IMG/VR virus record: IMGVR_UViG_3300025407_000020
Span: 1 to 64,000 of that record
Reading direction: 5' to 3' (one strand)
DNA length: 64,000 nucleotides
Source of the DNA: a virus
Part shown: in pieces, positions 53,822 to 61,895 of the stretch
Position numbering within the stretch: position 1 is the first letter of the stretch
How the letters are laid out: each line of letters starts with the position of its first letter
Notes under the pieces: generated by a model
Told to the model about the DNA's origin: nothing
Database searches by the model: none
Seen by the model: only the letters and a program-made list of their open reading frames with translations
Position numbers and translations under genes: made by a program

Positions 53822-53880
53822 TCAAAAAGATAAATAAAAGTGTGTAGTTCACGGTGACAGGTGTAAGGCTAAGTGAAGCA

Positions 53881-54114
53881 TTATTTGCTCCACTGCCCCA
53901 AAAAGCGGTCCATTTCCCAACGAAACGCTGTTGTTCTTTTAATCAAACCTATTCTCCACACCCAGGCAAACTTAGCACGAATGCTTAGTAAAACCATTCC
54001 TGCTCGTGATGCTGGAACTGCTTCATAAGGAGGTTCGCAGCCAGCCCCGACATTAGCATCATCCGGCTCATTTGCGGCTCTCTTTACCCACCAATCTTTA
54101 TCGCGGTTAACCAT
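53881..54114 (-). CDS. Trp-rich small protein
   Basis: 77 residues: MVNRDKDWWVKRAANEPDDA, then a Ser/Ala-rich middle and FAWVWRIGLIKRTTAFRWEM...WSK. Start by TAATG overlap. Function unknown. About 110 bases after its end hold only a promoter and a plus-strand GATAAATA with no gene. Confidence 0.5.
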   Translation of the reverse strand: MVNRDKDWWVKRAANEPDDANVGAGCEPPYEAVPASRAGMVLLSIRAKFAWVWRIGLIKRTTAFRWEMDRFLGQWSK

Positions 54115-54332
54115 TATTTAAATCTTCCTATTGTAATTACACCGAAGCGATACATCTTGTATTCGCATCCAATCCTATTTAGTACTTGTTCGGTTAGTTT
54201 AACCATTTTTACGCTGTTGCCACAAATGACGGTGAGTGGAAAACTGTTCTGATTCATCAGAACAAAGTTCTCCACTAACGCATCAACATCTTGATGCTTA
54301 ACGCCGTGTAAGTCTAACTTACAACTTTCCAT
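54114..54332 (-). CDS. Smr-like domain protein
   Basis: Start MESCKLDLHGVKHQDVDALV at 54332, overlapping the upstream gene by 14. The LDLHG motif and a later TVICGNSVKMVKLTEQVLNR match the small MutS-related (Smr) fold, a nuclease-like domain. 72 residues is near the size of a single Smr domain. Activity unproven. Confidence 0.65.
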   Translation of the reverse strand: MESCKLDLHGVKHQDVDALVENFVLMNQNSFPLTVICGNSVKMVKLTEQVLNRIGCEYKMYRFGVITIGRFK

Positions 54333-54534
54333 ACAGTTTGTCAAGCATTTTCTTTGCAGTTGGATAGCTATCCATAGCATCAACAACTGCATCAACCTCG
54401 TCCAGACGAGCAATCATTTCCTCAGGAGTTTCATGCTTCTGATTGAAGTTATAGAATCCGACAGGAACGGTGAACGAAAAGTTCAGGTTCTTGAATAGGT
54501 CATTAAACTTCTTGTTAGGGTCCTTAGGTTCCAT
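54319..54534 (-). CDS. Small protein with clamp-peptide-like N-terminus
   Basis: 71 residues, MEPKDPNKKFNDLFKNLNFS, a Tyr/Phe middle and a helical end MLDKLYGKL. The FNDLF sequence is like the clamp-tail FDDLF of the phage polymerase, but this alone is weak. Function unknown. Confidence 0.5.
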   Translation of the reverse strand: MEPKDPNKKFNDLFKNLNFSFTVPVGFYNFNQKHETPEEMIARLDEVDAVVDAMDSYPTAKKMLDKLYGKL

Positions 54535-54535
54535 G

Positions 54536-54994
54536 TTACTTTCCTTCTGCTTGTGCTACACGTTTACGAAGAATACTTGAACTAAAGCTATGATCGCGGC
54601 TGTTAAAGATTAACTCAATATTACGATGCTCACATTCTTTGCGACCAGTAAAGTCTGTAGTTTCATACTCTACACCCAATATACGACAATCTAGGGGCAA
54701 TGTCAAGAGTAAATCTACCAAATCTTTTTCCGTTTCGTAAACCACAATCTCGTCAACAAAGCGACATGCACTAAGTTGGATTTGACGTTCAACGATTGAC
54801 TGGACAGGCTTGTTCTTTGTATCTGGGCGATCAATGGTTGGATCAGTCTGTAGCCCGGCAATCAGATAGTCACAGTGATTTTTGGCTTCGGCAAGCATGG
54901 CGATGTGTCCGGCATGAAGTAGGTCCCATGCGCTAAATGTTATCCCTATCCGCTTTCCTTGCTCTTTAAGTTCTTTAATCTTATTGAATATCAT
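54536..54994 (-). CDS. Nucleotidyltransferase (TagD/RfaE type)
   Basis: Start MIFNKIKELKEQGKRIGITF at 54994. In 152 residues, FSAWDLLHAGHIAMLAEAK has the HxGH motif and RQIQLSACRFVDEIVVYE and HSFSSSILRKRV the ends of the cytidylyltransferase fold (ISSSxxRxxV). It probably joins CTP or ATP to a sugar or polyol phosphate. Its partner is not known. Confidence 0.85.
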   Translation of the reverse strand: MIFNKIKELKEQGKRIGITFSAWDLLHAGHIAMLAEAKNHCDYLIAGLQTDPTIDRPDTKNKPVQSIVERQIQLSACRFVDEIVVYETEKDLVDLLLTLPLDCRILGVEYETTDFTGRKECEHRNIELIFNSRDHSFSSSILRKRVAQAEGK

Positions 54995-55700
54995 ATTCAA
55001 TCTCCTTTGATAAACATTCTGTTTTACCTGCCATTGCTAGTTCCGGATAATAACTAAAGTCTGCGTATTCTTTAAGAATAGCTTGTTCTTGTTGGAAACA
55101 ATCATACAGATTAGATTCTTTAGTCCAACAAATCCTGCCTCCATTGCGAGTAATAAAGTCATAATACCTAGTACGCATATTCATAGTGATTCCTACTTTA
55201 TAGAACTTAGTACCATCGGTATCATTTAGTTCTATAAAGTATAAAACTCCGGGAGTTTCTTTGAGTTCGGGTTTCTTAGCAAACACAGATTCACAATACT
55301 TTCCAGGACCACTACTCGCAGTGCATAGTTTGCACCCGGAACCGTTTTTATGAAGCTCTGGCTTCTGCCAAAACTCACCGTGATCAGGGCAAAACATCTT
55401 CATCTTCACAGATATTCTAGTAAAGGTAGATTCATCGTATGAATAATAGGAACCATGAACTTGTTCAAACAGAACTTTAATGTCATCCCACTTGCCCCCG
55501 GCCTTGTCAGCTTTACATTTCGGGCATCCGTGTTTTCCTAAATGATCAGCCGGCTTCTGCATCCAATCACCATGAATAGGACAAGTGATGCTTACCTTTT
55601 CTAGCATAGCCTTATATTCTACATTATCATAAGTATATTTGCCTTGATGTACTTCAACTGCTCTACTAACAAACTCGTCTTTGGTTAATCGCTTGCTCAT
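54981..55700 (-). CDS. GIY-YIG nuclease with two zinc-ribbon repeats
   Basis: Start MSKRLTKDEFVSRAVEVHQG at 55700 behind GAGGAG. The 239 residues have two related zinc modules (CPIHGDWMQKPADHLGKHGC and CPDHGEFWQKPELHKNGSGC, each followed by CxxC ends) for DNA binding and a C-terminal GIY-YIG core (VLYFIELNDTDGTKFYKVGI, MRTRYYDFITRNGG). This is a homing enzyme type common in T4-like phages. The start lies in a hairpin with a late box. Confidence 0.8.
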   Translation of the reverse strand: MSKRLTKDEFVSRAVEVHQGKYTYDNVEYKAMLEKVSITCPIHGDWMQKPADHLGKHGCPKCKADKAGGKWDDIKVLFEQVHGSYYSYDESTFTRISVKMKMFCPDHGEFWQKPELHKNGSGCKLCTASSGPGKYCESVFAKKPELKETPGVLYFIELNDTDGTKFYKVGITMNMRTRYYDFITRNGGRICWTKESNLYDCFQQEQAILKEYADFSYYPELAMAGKTECLSKEIEYDIQ

Positions 55701-55732
55701 CGGTGACTCCTCGTATAAAGTATTTATCACCG
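55701..55732 (-). promoter_or_regulatory. Late box inside hairpin that could hide the GAGGAG site
   Basis: Arms CGGTGA (55727-55732) and TCACCG (55701-55706) flank GATAAATA (55721-55728) and the ribosome-binding site. A read-through RNA can pair the arms next to the ATG; an RNA from the late box lacks the first arm. Confidence 0.6.
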
Positions 55733-55758
55733 CCTGCGTGTTTTATATCAAAAGTTTG

Positions 55759-55965
55759 TTAAAGCCACCTCAATGCGAACCAACTTGCATCTCCTTCGTT
55801 AGCAAAATAATATGTCATTGTACCATAAGCGGCATCCCATACCCACGGTCTTTCGGTGTCTACGCAATCCTTAAAGGGAGCTTTAGTACCGATATTCTTT
55901 TCACACCAGTCAATAATAGGAATAACATCATCTACTGCTTTGATTGTTATCTGGGCAGATATCAT
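55759..55965 (-). CDS. LRWS-family cassette outside the array (ends LRWL)
   Basis: 68 residues, MISAQITIKAVDDVIPIIDW then CEKNIGTKAPFKD and YYFANEGDASWFALRWL. The DNA end keeps TTGAGGTGG. It overlaps the upstream gene by 38 bases. Function unknown. Confidence 0.6.
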   Translation of the reverse strand: MISAQITIKAVDDVIPIIDWCEKNIGTKAPFKDCVDTERPWVWDAAYGTMTYYFANEGDASWFALRWL

Positions 55966-56254
55966 AAACCACTTCCTCTACTAAGGGTTCGCCCCCTATT
56001 CCATATGTTACTCTGTATTCTTTGCCGGCATGTTCGTAGAAATAGGTATGAGTTCTTTGATTATTGGAATCAGAGTAATGTCCCACTAATTTAAGAACAA
56101 TGAGCATTTGCTCTGCTTCTTCACCTACAAGTTCCCGCATTTCAGGACCATGTACCTGACGAATCCATTCTCGCAGTTTTTCAACAGGCCACTGCATACG
56201 TTCTTCGGTTTGTTTACGCATGGCTTCGATAATTTTAAGATATTTGTCAGTCAT
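55928..56254 (-). CDS. Unknown protein next to LRWS cassettes
   Basis: Start MTDKYLKIIEAMRKQTEERM at 56254 (ATGA overlap). 108 residues with VEKLREWIRQVHGPEMRELV and a beta end YRVTYGIGGEPLVEEVVYD. Function unknown. Confidence 0.55.
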   Translation of the reverse strand: MTDKYLKIIEAMRKQTEERMQWPVEKLREWIRQVHGPEMRELVGEEAEQMLIVLKLVGHYSDSNNQRTHTYFYEHAGKEYRVTYGIGGEPLVEEVVYDICPDNNQSSR

Positions 56255-56439
56255 CCCCATTTCCACCAAGTTAACAGAGCGTCTTCCTCGTACTCAAAGT
56301 GCAGGTCGTAGCTATCTATGTTCTTTCCGATAGACCACGTGCCCTTACAGTTTTCATTCAACCATTGCTGACTCAAATTAACCGAATTGGGATTGATCTT
56401 AATTTGAATCTTGTAGGTATGAATGATATCGTCATTCAT
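56251..56439 (-). CDS. LRWS-family cassette (ends WWKWG)
   Basis: 62 residues, MNDDIIHTYKIQIKINPNS, QQWLNENCKGTWSIGK and LHFEYEEDALLTWWKWG. Has the W-x-x-ENC element of the core members. Function unknown. Confidence 0.6.
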   Translation of the reverse strand: MNDDIIHTYKIQIKINPNSVNLSQQWLNENCKGTWSIGKNIDSYDLHFEYEEDALLTWWKWG

Positions 56440-56689
56440 ATTTAAGTTTAAACCACATTTCATCTGCTTCTGTGAGGAACTTCAAGCGATACTTGAATGT
56501 CATTGACACGGGATCGTATGCTTCTTCTAAATCATACTTTCCCGGGAAGTGCGACTGCATTTGTTCCATAGCCCATCGGTATCGGTTAGTCTCCTCTGAG
56601 CCACTAGGCTCTCTAAACCAATTAACCCAATTAACCGGACCTACTTTGTTAAGAAGTTCCTCAGGAGTCACGATAAACTTGTATTTCAC
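56432..56689 (-). CDS. LRWS-family cassette (ends KLKYE)
   Basis: 85 residues with GTG start overlapping the folE stop (GTGA): MKYKFIVTPEELLNKVGPVN, a Trp-rich middle and YRLKFLTEADEMWFKLKYE. Function unknown. Confidence 0.6.
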   Translation of the reverse strand: MKYKFIVTPEELLNKVGPVNWVNWFREPSGSEETNRYRWAMEQMQSHFPGKYDLEEAYDPVSMTFKYRLKFLTEADEMWFKLKYE

Positions 56690-57363
56690 TTGCCCATTCG
56701 TGCGATGCTAAGAAACTCTGCTCTTGCTGCAGGATCAGTCTTGAATCCACCACCGAGCTTACAAGTCACAGTTGACGAACCAGTATCTTCAACACCGCGA
56801 CTCTTAACGCAATAGTGCTGTGCATCAATCATAACTGCAACATTGTCAGTTTCAAGGATATAGCAAAGAGTGTGGAATACCTGCTCAGTTAGTCGCTCTT
56901 GAATCTGAGGACGCTTTGCAAAGTACTCAACGATACGATTGATCTTTGAGAGACCAAGAACCTTTTCGTTGGGAACATAAGCAACAGTAGCAAGACCGTC
57001 AATGATTACAAAATGATGTTCACAATTACTTTGTACATTCACGTTGCGTTCAACGACCATTTCATCATAGCCCATCTTGTTCGCAACAGTTGTACACTTG
57101 GGGAATGCTTCATAGTCAAGTCCCCAAAAGATTTCTCCTACATACATTTTAGCGACCCGCTTCGGGGTTTCCTCTAAGCTATCATCAGTTAGGTCAAGCC
57201 CGAGAGTCTCCATAATATCCTTAAACTTACGCTCAATGATTTCAATCTTATCAGTACGGCTCAGTCCATTGTCAACTGTCGGTGTTTCAACTCCCATCTT
57301 TACGAGATATTCGTGAACTTGTTGACCTAACGCCGGATCACACTTACTCTTATTAAAGCTCAT
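56686..57363 (-). CDS. folE: GTP cyclohydrolase I
   Basis: The 225 residues contain the FolE motifs: SLEETPKRVAKMYVGEIFWG, VQSNCEHHFVIIDGLATVAY with Cys and His zinc ligands, LGLSKINRIVEYFAKRPQIQ and AQHYCVKSRGVEDTGSST with the third zinc Cys. It makes dihydroneopterin triphosphate from GTP, the first step of the queuosine-type pathway. A GIY-YIG gene overlaps its start by 11 bases. Confidence 0.95.
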   Translation of the reverse strand: MSFNKSKCDPALGQQVHEYLVKMGVETPTVDNGLSRTDKIEIIERKFKDIMETLGLDLTDDSLEETPKRVAKMYVGEIFWGLDYEAFPKCTTVANKMGYDEMVVERNVNVQSNCEHHFVIIDGLATVAYVPNEKVLGLSKINRIVEYFAKRPQIQERLTEQVFHTLCYILETDNVAVMIDAQHYCVKSRGVEDTGSSTVTCKLGGGFKTDPAARAEFLSIARMGK

Positions 57364-58030
57364 TCTTATTCATCCTTCTTAAATGTTGTACTAGGTTGCC
57401 CTTATTAAACTCTCGGCGGCAACAGAGACAACAACTGTTGTGTCTCTCAAATCTTGCTCCGTTATTATTAAGTATAGCACTTTCGCTCATCTTTTGTCTA
57501 GTCTTTTGGGACTTTGGACCCTTATTAGCTTCGCTTATTATTTGTTTGGTTTCGAGCGAATGTGTTAGCCCTTGAGCAAAGGCGTTGCCTTTTATCTTTT
57601 CGGATTGGGCCTTCCTACCTTGATCATTGTCTTTGGTTTTACCTAGCCGCCGGCTGCGCTGCATATCAGAATAGTGCTTTTTAACATCTTCGGGACGATT
57701 TAATAAGGTAGTGCTTCGTTTCCGATTGGCTTCTGGACCGAGGTCCCCTCCGTAACCCCCTTTAGCAACGTTGTATCCATCTTTTCTGCTGTTGTATTTT
57801 TGAATAGTGGGTTCTTCTAACTCACTGATATAGTTCCGATCATCCGATTCTTCTAGTAGTTCAACCGCAAAACTATCCGCTCCGTATTTCTTTATCGCTC
57901 GGTGCAGGGGATATTCAGGATTTTCGGAATCTTTTACATGTTGAGACCATCGTTGCTCAATCTTCAGTTTAGTTATACCGATATATAGCTTGTTATTAAC
58001 CGAATTGGTTATTTTGTATAGTTTATACAT
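57353..58030 (-). CDS. GIY-YIG homing endonuclease
   Basis: Start MYKLYKITNSVNNKLYIGIT at 58030. The 225 residues have the GIY-YIG core (KLYIGITKLKIEQRWSQHV, KYGADSFAVELLEES, EEPTIQKYNS), NUMOD3-like repeats (NRKRSTTLLNRPEDVKKHYS) and a C-terminal zinc finger-like CCLCCRREFNKGNLVQHLRR. Inserted upstream of folE. Confidence 0.88.
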   Translation of the reverse strand: MYKLYKITNSVNNKLYIGITKLKIEQRWSQHVKDSENPEYPLHRAIKKYGADSFAVELLEESDDRNYISELEEPTIQKYNSRKDGYNVAKGGYGGDLGPEANRKRSTTLLNRPEDVKKHYSDMQRSRRLGKTKDNDQGRKAQSEKIKGNAFAQGLTHSLETKQIISEANKGPKSQKTRQKMSESAILNNNGARFERHNSCCLCCRREFNKGNLVQHLRRMNKNEL

Positions 58031-58080
58031 ATCTCTCTCCAAAGCATCTATCGTTAATGCTCAACGGAAGCATATGCTTC

Positions 58081-58114
58081 AATGTTGTTACCGCCTGTAA
58101 CAACATTATTTATC
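58081..58114 (-). promoter_or_regulatory. Late box followed by an 11-bp hairpin, before the GIY-YIG gene
   Basis: GATAAATA (58107-58114) is followed by perfect arms AATGTTGTTAC and GTAACAACATT (58081-58107) and then the palindrome GAAGCATATGCTTC. It matches the pattern of the other homing genes. Confidence 0.55.
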
Positions 58115-58128
58115 TTAGATATGTACTT

Positions 58129-58380
58129 TTATTCTTTAGTTTTGTCCTTCACCTGCCCGTTTGCTAGGATAAACTTATTGAGCAATCCGGTTGTGTTGTT
58201 GGTAAATGATACCTCAAGCGAGTCAGTCTTGGATTCTGCTAATACCAACAAACCTGCTCTTTCGCCGACAATCGGAAGCAGTTCCATCATTAATCGCATA
58301 CAGGTAAAATCATCAGCAACATCATATAGATACTTCAACATAATATGCTGAACCTGTTCATCTATCGTATTGATATGCAT
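58129..58380 (-). CDS. Small conserved helical protein
   Basis: 83 residues: MHINTIDEQVQHIMLKYLYD, DDFTCMRLMMELLPIVGERA then a beta end. Start by TGATG overlap with the glycosyltransferase. Function unknown. Confidence 0.55.
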   Translation of the reverse strand: MHINTIDEQVQHIMLKYLYDVADDFTCMRLMMELLPIVGERAGLLVLAESKTDSLEVSFTNNTTGLLNKFILANGQVKDKTKE

Positions 58381-59558
58381 CAATACTTCGCTTCACGAGT
58401 ATGTTTTCTGTAGTCAGCACTGTCGCGCAGATACTTCTGACCCTTGCCTTCAAGAATGTCACAGATACGATCAATAGTGCCATCAGTCCAATCGCTGATG
58501 TTGCCCATATTAGGATGCGGCTTCTTCAACAATACATCTAGCTTAGCAATAGCATCATCAATAGACCAAGGGATATACATACGCTCATGGTCATTTGCAA
58601 ATGTTTCGGGGAAGCTACGATACGCAGGGTATAGAACATTGCAACCGAGTGCATCAGCTTCACTTACAGTATTAGATACCCAATCTTGCAATGCACAGTT
58701 GAACACTACGCGACTGTTGTTGACAATCTCGTAATACTTGTTCTTGTCAAGATTATCATAGATGATTAACTTGCCATCTTCGACCATCTTGCGAGTGCGA
58801 GCCATGTAGCTATCGTTGTTGCTCTTTAGTTCACCGCCGCTGCAAACAACAAACTCAACATCCTTGCTAGGATAGCGTTCATGCCATACATCAATCAAGT
58901 CCATGTAGAAGTCAGGTTGCTTCTCTTGATCCCAACGGGCACTGAATACAACACGCAATCTACGTGAACTAAATGGAGTAATATAGTTGTCTACTCTTTC
59001 AGTCACTTCATCCTTACCGAATGCAAGACCTGAAATATTGTAGATAGGAACGTCCCATCCTGCAACCTTCATGTGTGCAACCATTTCTTCGTTAGTTGCG
59101 AGAACACCTGATACACTAGAGCATACCATCTGTTCATATGCTCTCATCCAGCGATCCATTCCCCACACATGAACAAAGTCATCGGGGTCAATTGTCTGTG
59201 CAAGGCAGCGCACAAAGATTTTCGGCTGCTTATCTTCGGGAAGCTGGTCAATGATATAGGGCAATGATTCAAAGCCCGGCTGGAACATATCTTCAAAGTA
59301 GATTACGTCTTCGCTCGTTACCTCACCTTGCTGCATCATCTTAACAAGGTTCATCATTTGACTCATGCCAAAGTATGAACGACCATGTGCATCAAGCACC
59401 TGACCAGTTACAATCTTTTGGCTATTATCAAGAGTCAGACCGGGGACATACACGACATCAATCCCGCGCCGATCAAAGACGCGCTTGTTCCACTCTGTAA
59501 GCTGTAGAGTGTACCTTGCGTTATAGGCTTCTAAGCCCATGTAGAATAGTTTTCTCAT
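58380..59558 (-). CDS. GT-B glycosyltransferase
   Basis: The 392 residues have LRVVFSARWDQEKQPDFYMD between the two domains and VVFNCALQDWVSNTVSEADA, LGCNVLYPAYRSFPETFAND in the donor half, of GT4-like type. No clamp-like tail (end THTREAKY-like KHTREAKY). It may act on DNA, lipid or virion sugars. It lies between FolE and DpdA in the modification block. Confidence 0.75.
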   Translation of the reverse strand: MRKLFYMGLEAYNARYTLQLTEWNKRVFDRRGIDVVYVPGLTLDNSQKIVTGQVLDAHGRSYFGMSQMMNLVKMMQQGEVTSEDVIYFEDMFQPGFESLPYIIDQLPEDKQPKIFVRCLAQTIDPDDFVHVWGMDRWMRAYEQMVCSSVSGVLATNEEMVAHMKVAGWDVPIYNISGLAFGKDEVTERVDNYITPFSSRRLRVVFSARWDQEKQPDFYMDLIDVWHERYPSKDVEFVVCSGGELKSNNDSYMARTRKMVEDGKLIIYDNLDKNKYYEIVNNSRVVFNCALQDWVSNTVSEADALGCNVLYPAYRSFPETFANDHERMYIPWSIDDAIAKLDVLLKKPHPNMGNISDWTDGTIDRICDILEGKGQKYLRDSADYRKHTREAKY

Positions 59559-59579
59559 ATGTCCCCGTTCTGTATTATA

Positions 59580-59807
59580 TTAGCCTCGGCCCTGTTCCTT
59601 GAAACGAGCCAAGTCAATTTCCCACTGATTCTTCACTGGCTTGCCAATGACAAACTTCTGGAACTGACGATAAACATAGCTTCTGCTATTGTAAAGTTCG
59701 GCTTCGTCAAAACGATAACCGTAGTCACGGCAGAAGTTGCGATACTTGTCAAGGTCTTCAAAAATCTGATTGACCCGAGCGTTAGACTTAGTGGTATTCT
59801 TTGCCAT
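59580..59807 (-). CDS. Small conserved basic protein
   Basis: 75 residues, MAKNTTKSNARVNQIFEDLD, KYRNFCRDYGYRFDEAELYN and RQFQKFVIGKPVKNQWEIDL. It is a T4-like aquatic phage family of unknown function, often near replication genes. Possibly nucleic-acid binding by charge. Confidence 0.6.
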   Translation of the reverse strand: MAKNTTKSNARVNQIFEDLDKYRNFCRDYGYRFDEAELYNSRSYVYRQFQKFVIGKPVKNQWEIDLARFKEQGRG

Positions 59808-59817
59808 TTTATTTTCC

Positions 59818-60279
59818 TTAAATGGTTAGTGATTGATAAGGTTTAGTTGTGTTGTAGTAAATTGTGGCACCGTTCTCACCATCTTCACTGACAGTGATTT
59901 CAATGTCACGGTTGGGGTAGCGACTTGCGATAAACTGATATAGATCATCACAAATCATTTCACAAGACTTATGATCAAGCTGCATCACTCCATCCTTAAA
60001 GCTATTCTCTAGCCATCGTTTGAACTGAATAAACTCAATGTCACGGTCATTGTGTGTTACCTGAATCGCCACCTTGAAATGAAAGATGTGACGATGCGGG
60101 TATCCTAGGAAACTAACGTCATATTCGTCGCCAGTTGCCAAGCTCTTGTCGGTGTCTGCACCGGGATACATGTGAATGCCTTCACGCTGAAACGTAACCC
60201 AAATCATACGCTTTGCAGCGTTATTGATTCTATTGCGAGTATCAGCCTGAGTCTGCAAGATATATGTTTCAATAGTCAT
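59818..60279 (-). CDS. PTPS/QueD-like fold protein
   Basis: In 153 residues: FLGYPHRHIFHFKVAIQVTH has a His-x-His-x3-His cluster, then DIEFIQFKRWLENSFKDGVM, MQLDHKSCEMICDDLYQFIA, and ITVSEDGENGATIYY. The order HxH, EF, LDHxS-CE, EDGENGA resembles 6-pyruvoyl-tetrahydropterin synthases. It lies just before dpdA and could modify the deazapurine precursor, or be a diverged QueD copy. Not certain. Confidence 0.5.
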   Translation of the reverse strand: MTIETYILQTQADTRNRINNAAKRMIWVTFQREGIHMYPGADTDKSLATGDEYDVSFLGYPHRHIFHFKVAIQVTHNDRDIEFIQFKRWLENSFKDGVMQLDHKSCEMICDDLYQFIASRYPNRDIEITVSEDGENGATIYYNTTKPYQSLTI

Positions 60280-60326
60280 TATGTTTTTACTTTATCACTT
60301 TGTTGTTATAAACGCAAATGTTTTGG

Positions 60327-61886
60327 TCAATCAAGAACTTCTGCCATTGCATCATCACTATCCTCAATGATTTCATCAATTTCAGGATCATCATTGACCG
60401 GTTCATCAATGCTAAACAACTGGTCAAACATAGTATGTGCGTTCATAGTTTTCTTGCCACTGAATCCTTGACCAGCCTTCATCTGCATCCAAAACTTGCT
60501 GTACTGATCAATCATTGCAAGACTCTTTTCACGATCCTTCAATGAGAAAATCTCATCAACAATGTCAGCAAAGTTAAGATGACCAAGAGGATCCATAACC
60601 ATCTTTGGTTTGATTCCCTGTTCATATCTACGATTTGCTTCTTGGACAGCAGACATATGCTGATAGACATTGTGAGCCTGAATCAATGTATAGCTAAGAG
60701 TGTCCCAGCTAGTCTTTGTTTCCTTACCATGCTGACCAAGAAAGCCCTTACCACGATAGCAAAGGTCTTTCATGACCATTAGATCGGTAACTGGACTGTC
60801 AGTGAAGACTTTGTGAATATTATCAGCTAAGACACCATCACTGAACTTGCGGGTATCAGTTGAATACTTCTTAGCTTCCGCAGTCTTTTCCATTGCATAA
60901 GTCCACTTAGTGTCATGTTCAAACGTGTTATTGTTATAAGCAAGACCCTTAGCAGCAGCAAAGAACGGGCTAGCACAGTCAAATGTAATTTGGAACTTTG
61001 GATTATGATGCTTACGAACTGCTCTTTGAATATCGGTAAAGAGAACAGCATATTCCATGATACTAGTACCAAGACAGTGAATTAGATCATGCTTGCCTTC
61101 TTCAAGAAAGCCATCGTGAATGATGCCAACCAAACGCTTTAGCATCAAGTGAATGTCAATCTTATTCTGACCACCGAACGCCCAGCCATTGAATGCACGA
61201 TCACCGTAGATGCTAGTATCGCAATACTTCTTCATTTCTTCATACCAGTCATCTGACTGCTTATGATTGCGACCCTGTAGTACGTTTAAGAACTTGCAGC
61301 GACCATCACGATTTTGGATGAAGTATTCGTTATTGATATGAGTAGCAGTAATTGCTTCTTGGATCGTGCTGATACCATGTGCAGATTTGCCAGTCTTCTT
61401 ATCCTTAATGTGATAAGTTGTTAGTGACTGTGATGGAATATCAAGACACATGCCATAGTCCATGTACTCATCCATCCAAGTAAGAACTTGTTGACGCTTC
61501 TTCATTGCGCGGGGGCAGTTGGGGTCTTTCCAATCTGCGGGCCACTGACATTTAAGAATCTGGAACCCGCCCGAGTCTCCTAGCAGAAAAGTATTCTGTC
61601 TATCTCTCTTGCGGATGATAGATTCGTTATTGTCATCCTTAGTAATATCCAGATTCGCGTGACCCGCAGAATATAGTCCCCACTTGTACGTATACAATCC
61701 TTCCTTCTCATTAAGGAAGTTTAACTTCTCAACATCACCGTTGAAGGCCGCAGGGATTCTCGCTGGGTCAAAATAGTTTTCACCTTCACGCTGCTTGCCT
61801 AAGCCGGCAATGAAGAAAGACGAGACTGCTGGCAGAAACAACGCCCAATCTGGGTTATGTGCTGCGGAGAGATTAATTTGTTCCAA
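60327..61886 (-). CDS. dpdA: DpdA-type DNA transglycosylase (TGT-like)
   Basis: The 519 residues are a TGT-fold protein: FLLGDSGGFQILKCQW at 101-116 with Asp104 of the DSGGFQ motif, MCLDIPSQSL, RCKFLNVLQGRNHKQSDDWY, FNGWAFGGQNKIDIHLMLKR, HCLGTS, and FDCASPFFAAAKGLAYNNN. It exchanges guanine in DNA for a 7-deazaguanine. The C-terminus carries HTMFDQLFSID (about 484-494), much like the clamp-binding tail of the phage polymerase (STFDDLFSFG), followed by an acidic tail. Confidence 0.85.
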   Translation of the reverse strand: MEQINLSAAHNPDWALFLPAVSSFFIAGLGKQREGENYFDPARIPAAFNGDVEKLNFLNEKEGLYTYKWGLYSAGHANLDITKDDNNESIIRKRDRQNTFLLGDSGGFQILKCQWPADWKDPNCPRAMKKRQQVLTWMDEYMDYGMCLDIPSQSLTTYHIKDKKTGKSAHGISTIQEAITATHINNEYFIQNRDGRCKFLNVLQGRNHKQSDDWYEEMKKYCDTSIYGDRAFNGWAFGGQNKIDIHLMLKRLVGIIHDGFLEEGKHDLIHCLGTSIMEYAVLFTDIQRAVRKHHNPKFQITFDCASPFFAAAKGLAYNNNTFEHDTKWTYAMEKTAEAKKYSTDTRKFSDGVLADNIHKVFTDSPVTDLMVMKDLCYRGKGFLGQHGKETKTSWDTLSYTLIQAHNVYQHMSAVQEANRRYEQGIKPKMVMDPLGHLNFADIVDEIFSLKDREKSLAMIDQYSKFWMQMKAGQGFSGKKTMNAHTMFDQLFSIDEPVNDDPEIDEIIEDSDDAMAEVLD

Positions 61887-61895
61887 TGTAGGATC

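Noticed and set aside
53829-53836. Plus-strand GATAAATA late box
   Set aside because: No plus-strand ORF or structured RNA follows; probably chance in an AT-rich gap.
60272-60330. Sigma-70 promoter before the PTPS-like gene
   Set aside because: TTGACC is present but the nearest -10 (TATAAC) is only 14 bp away, so spacing is poor.
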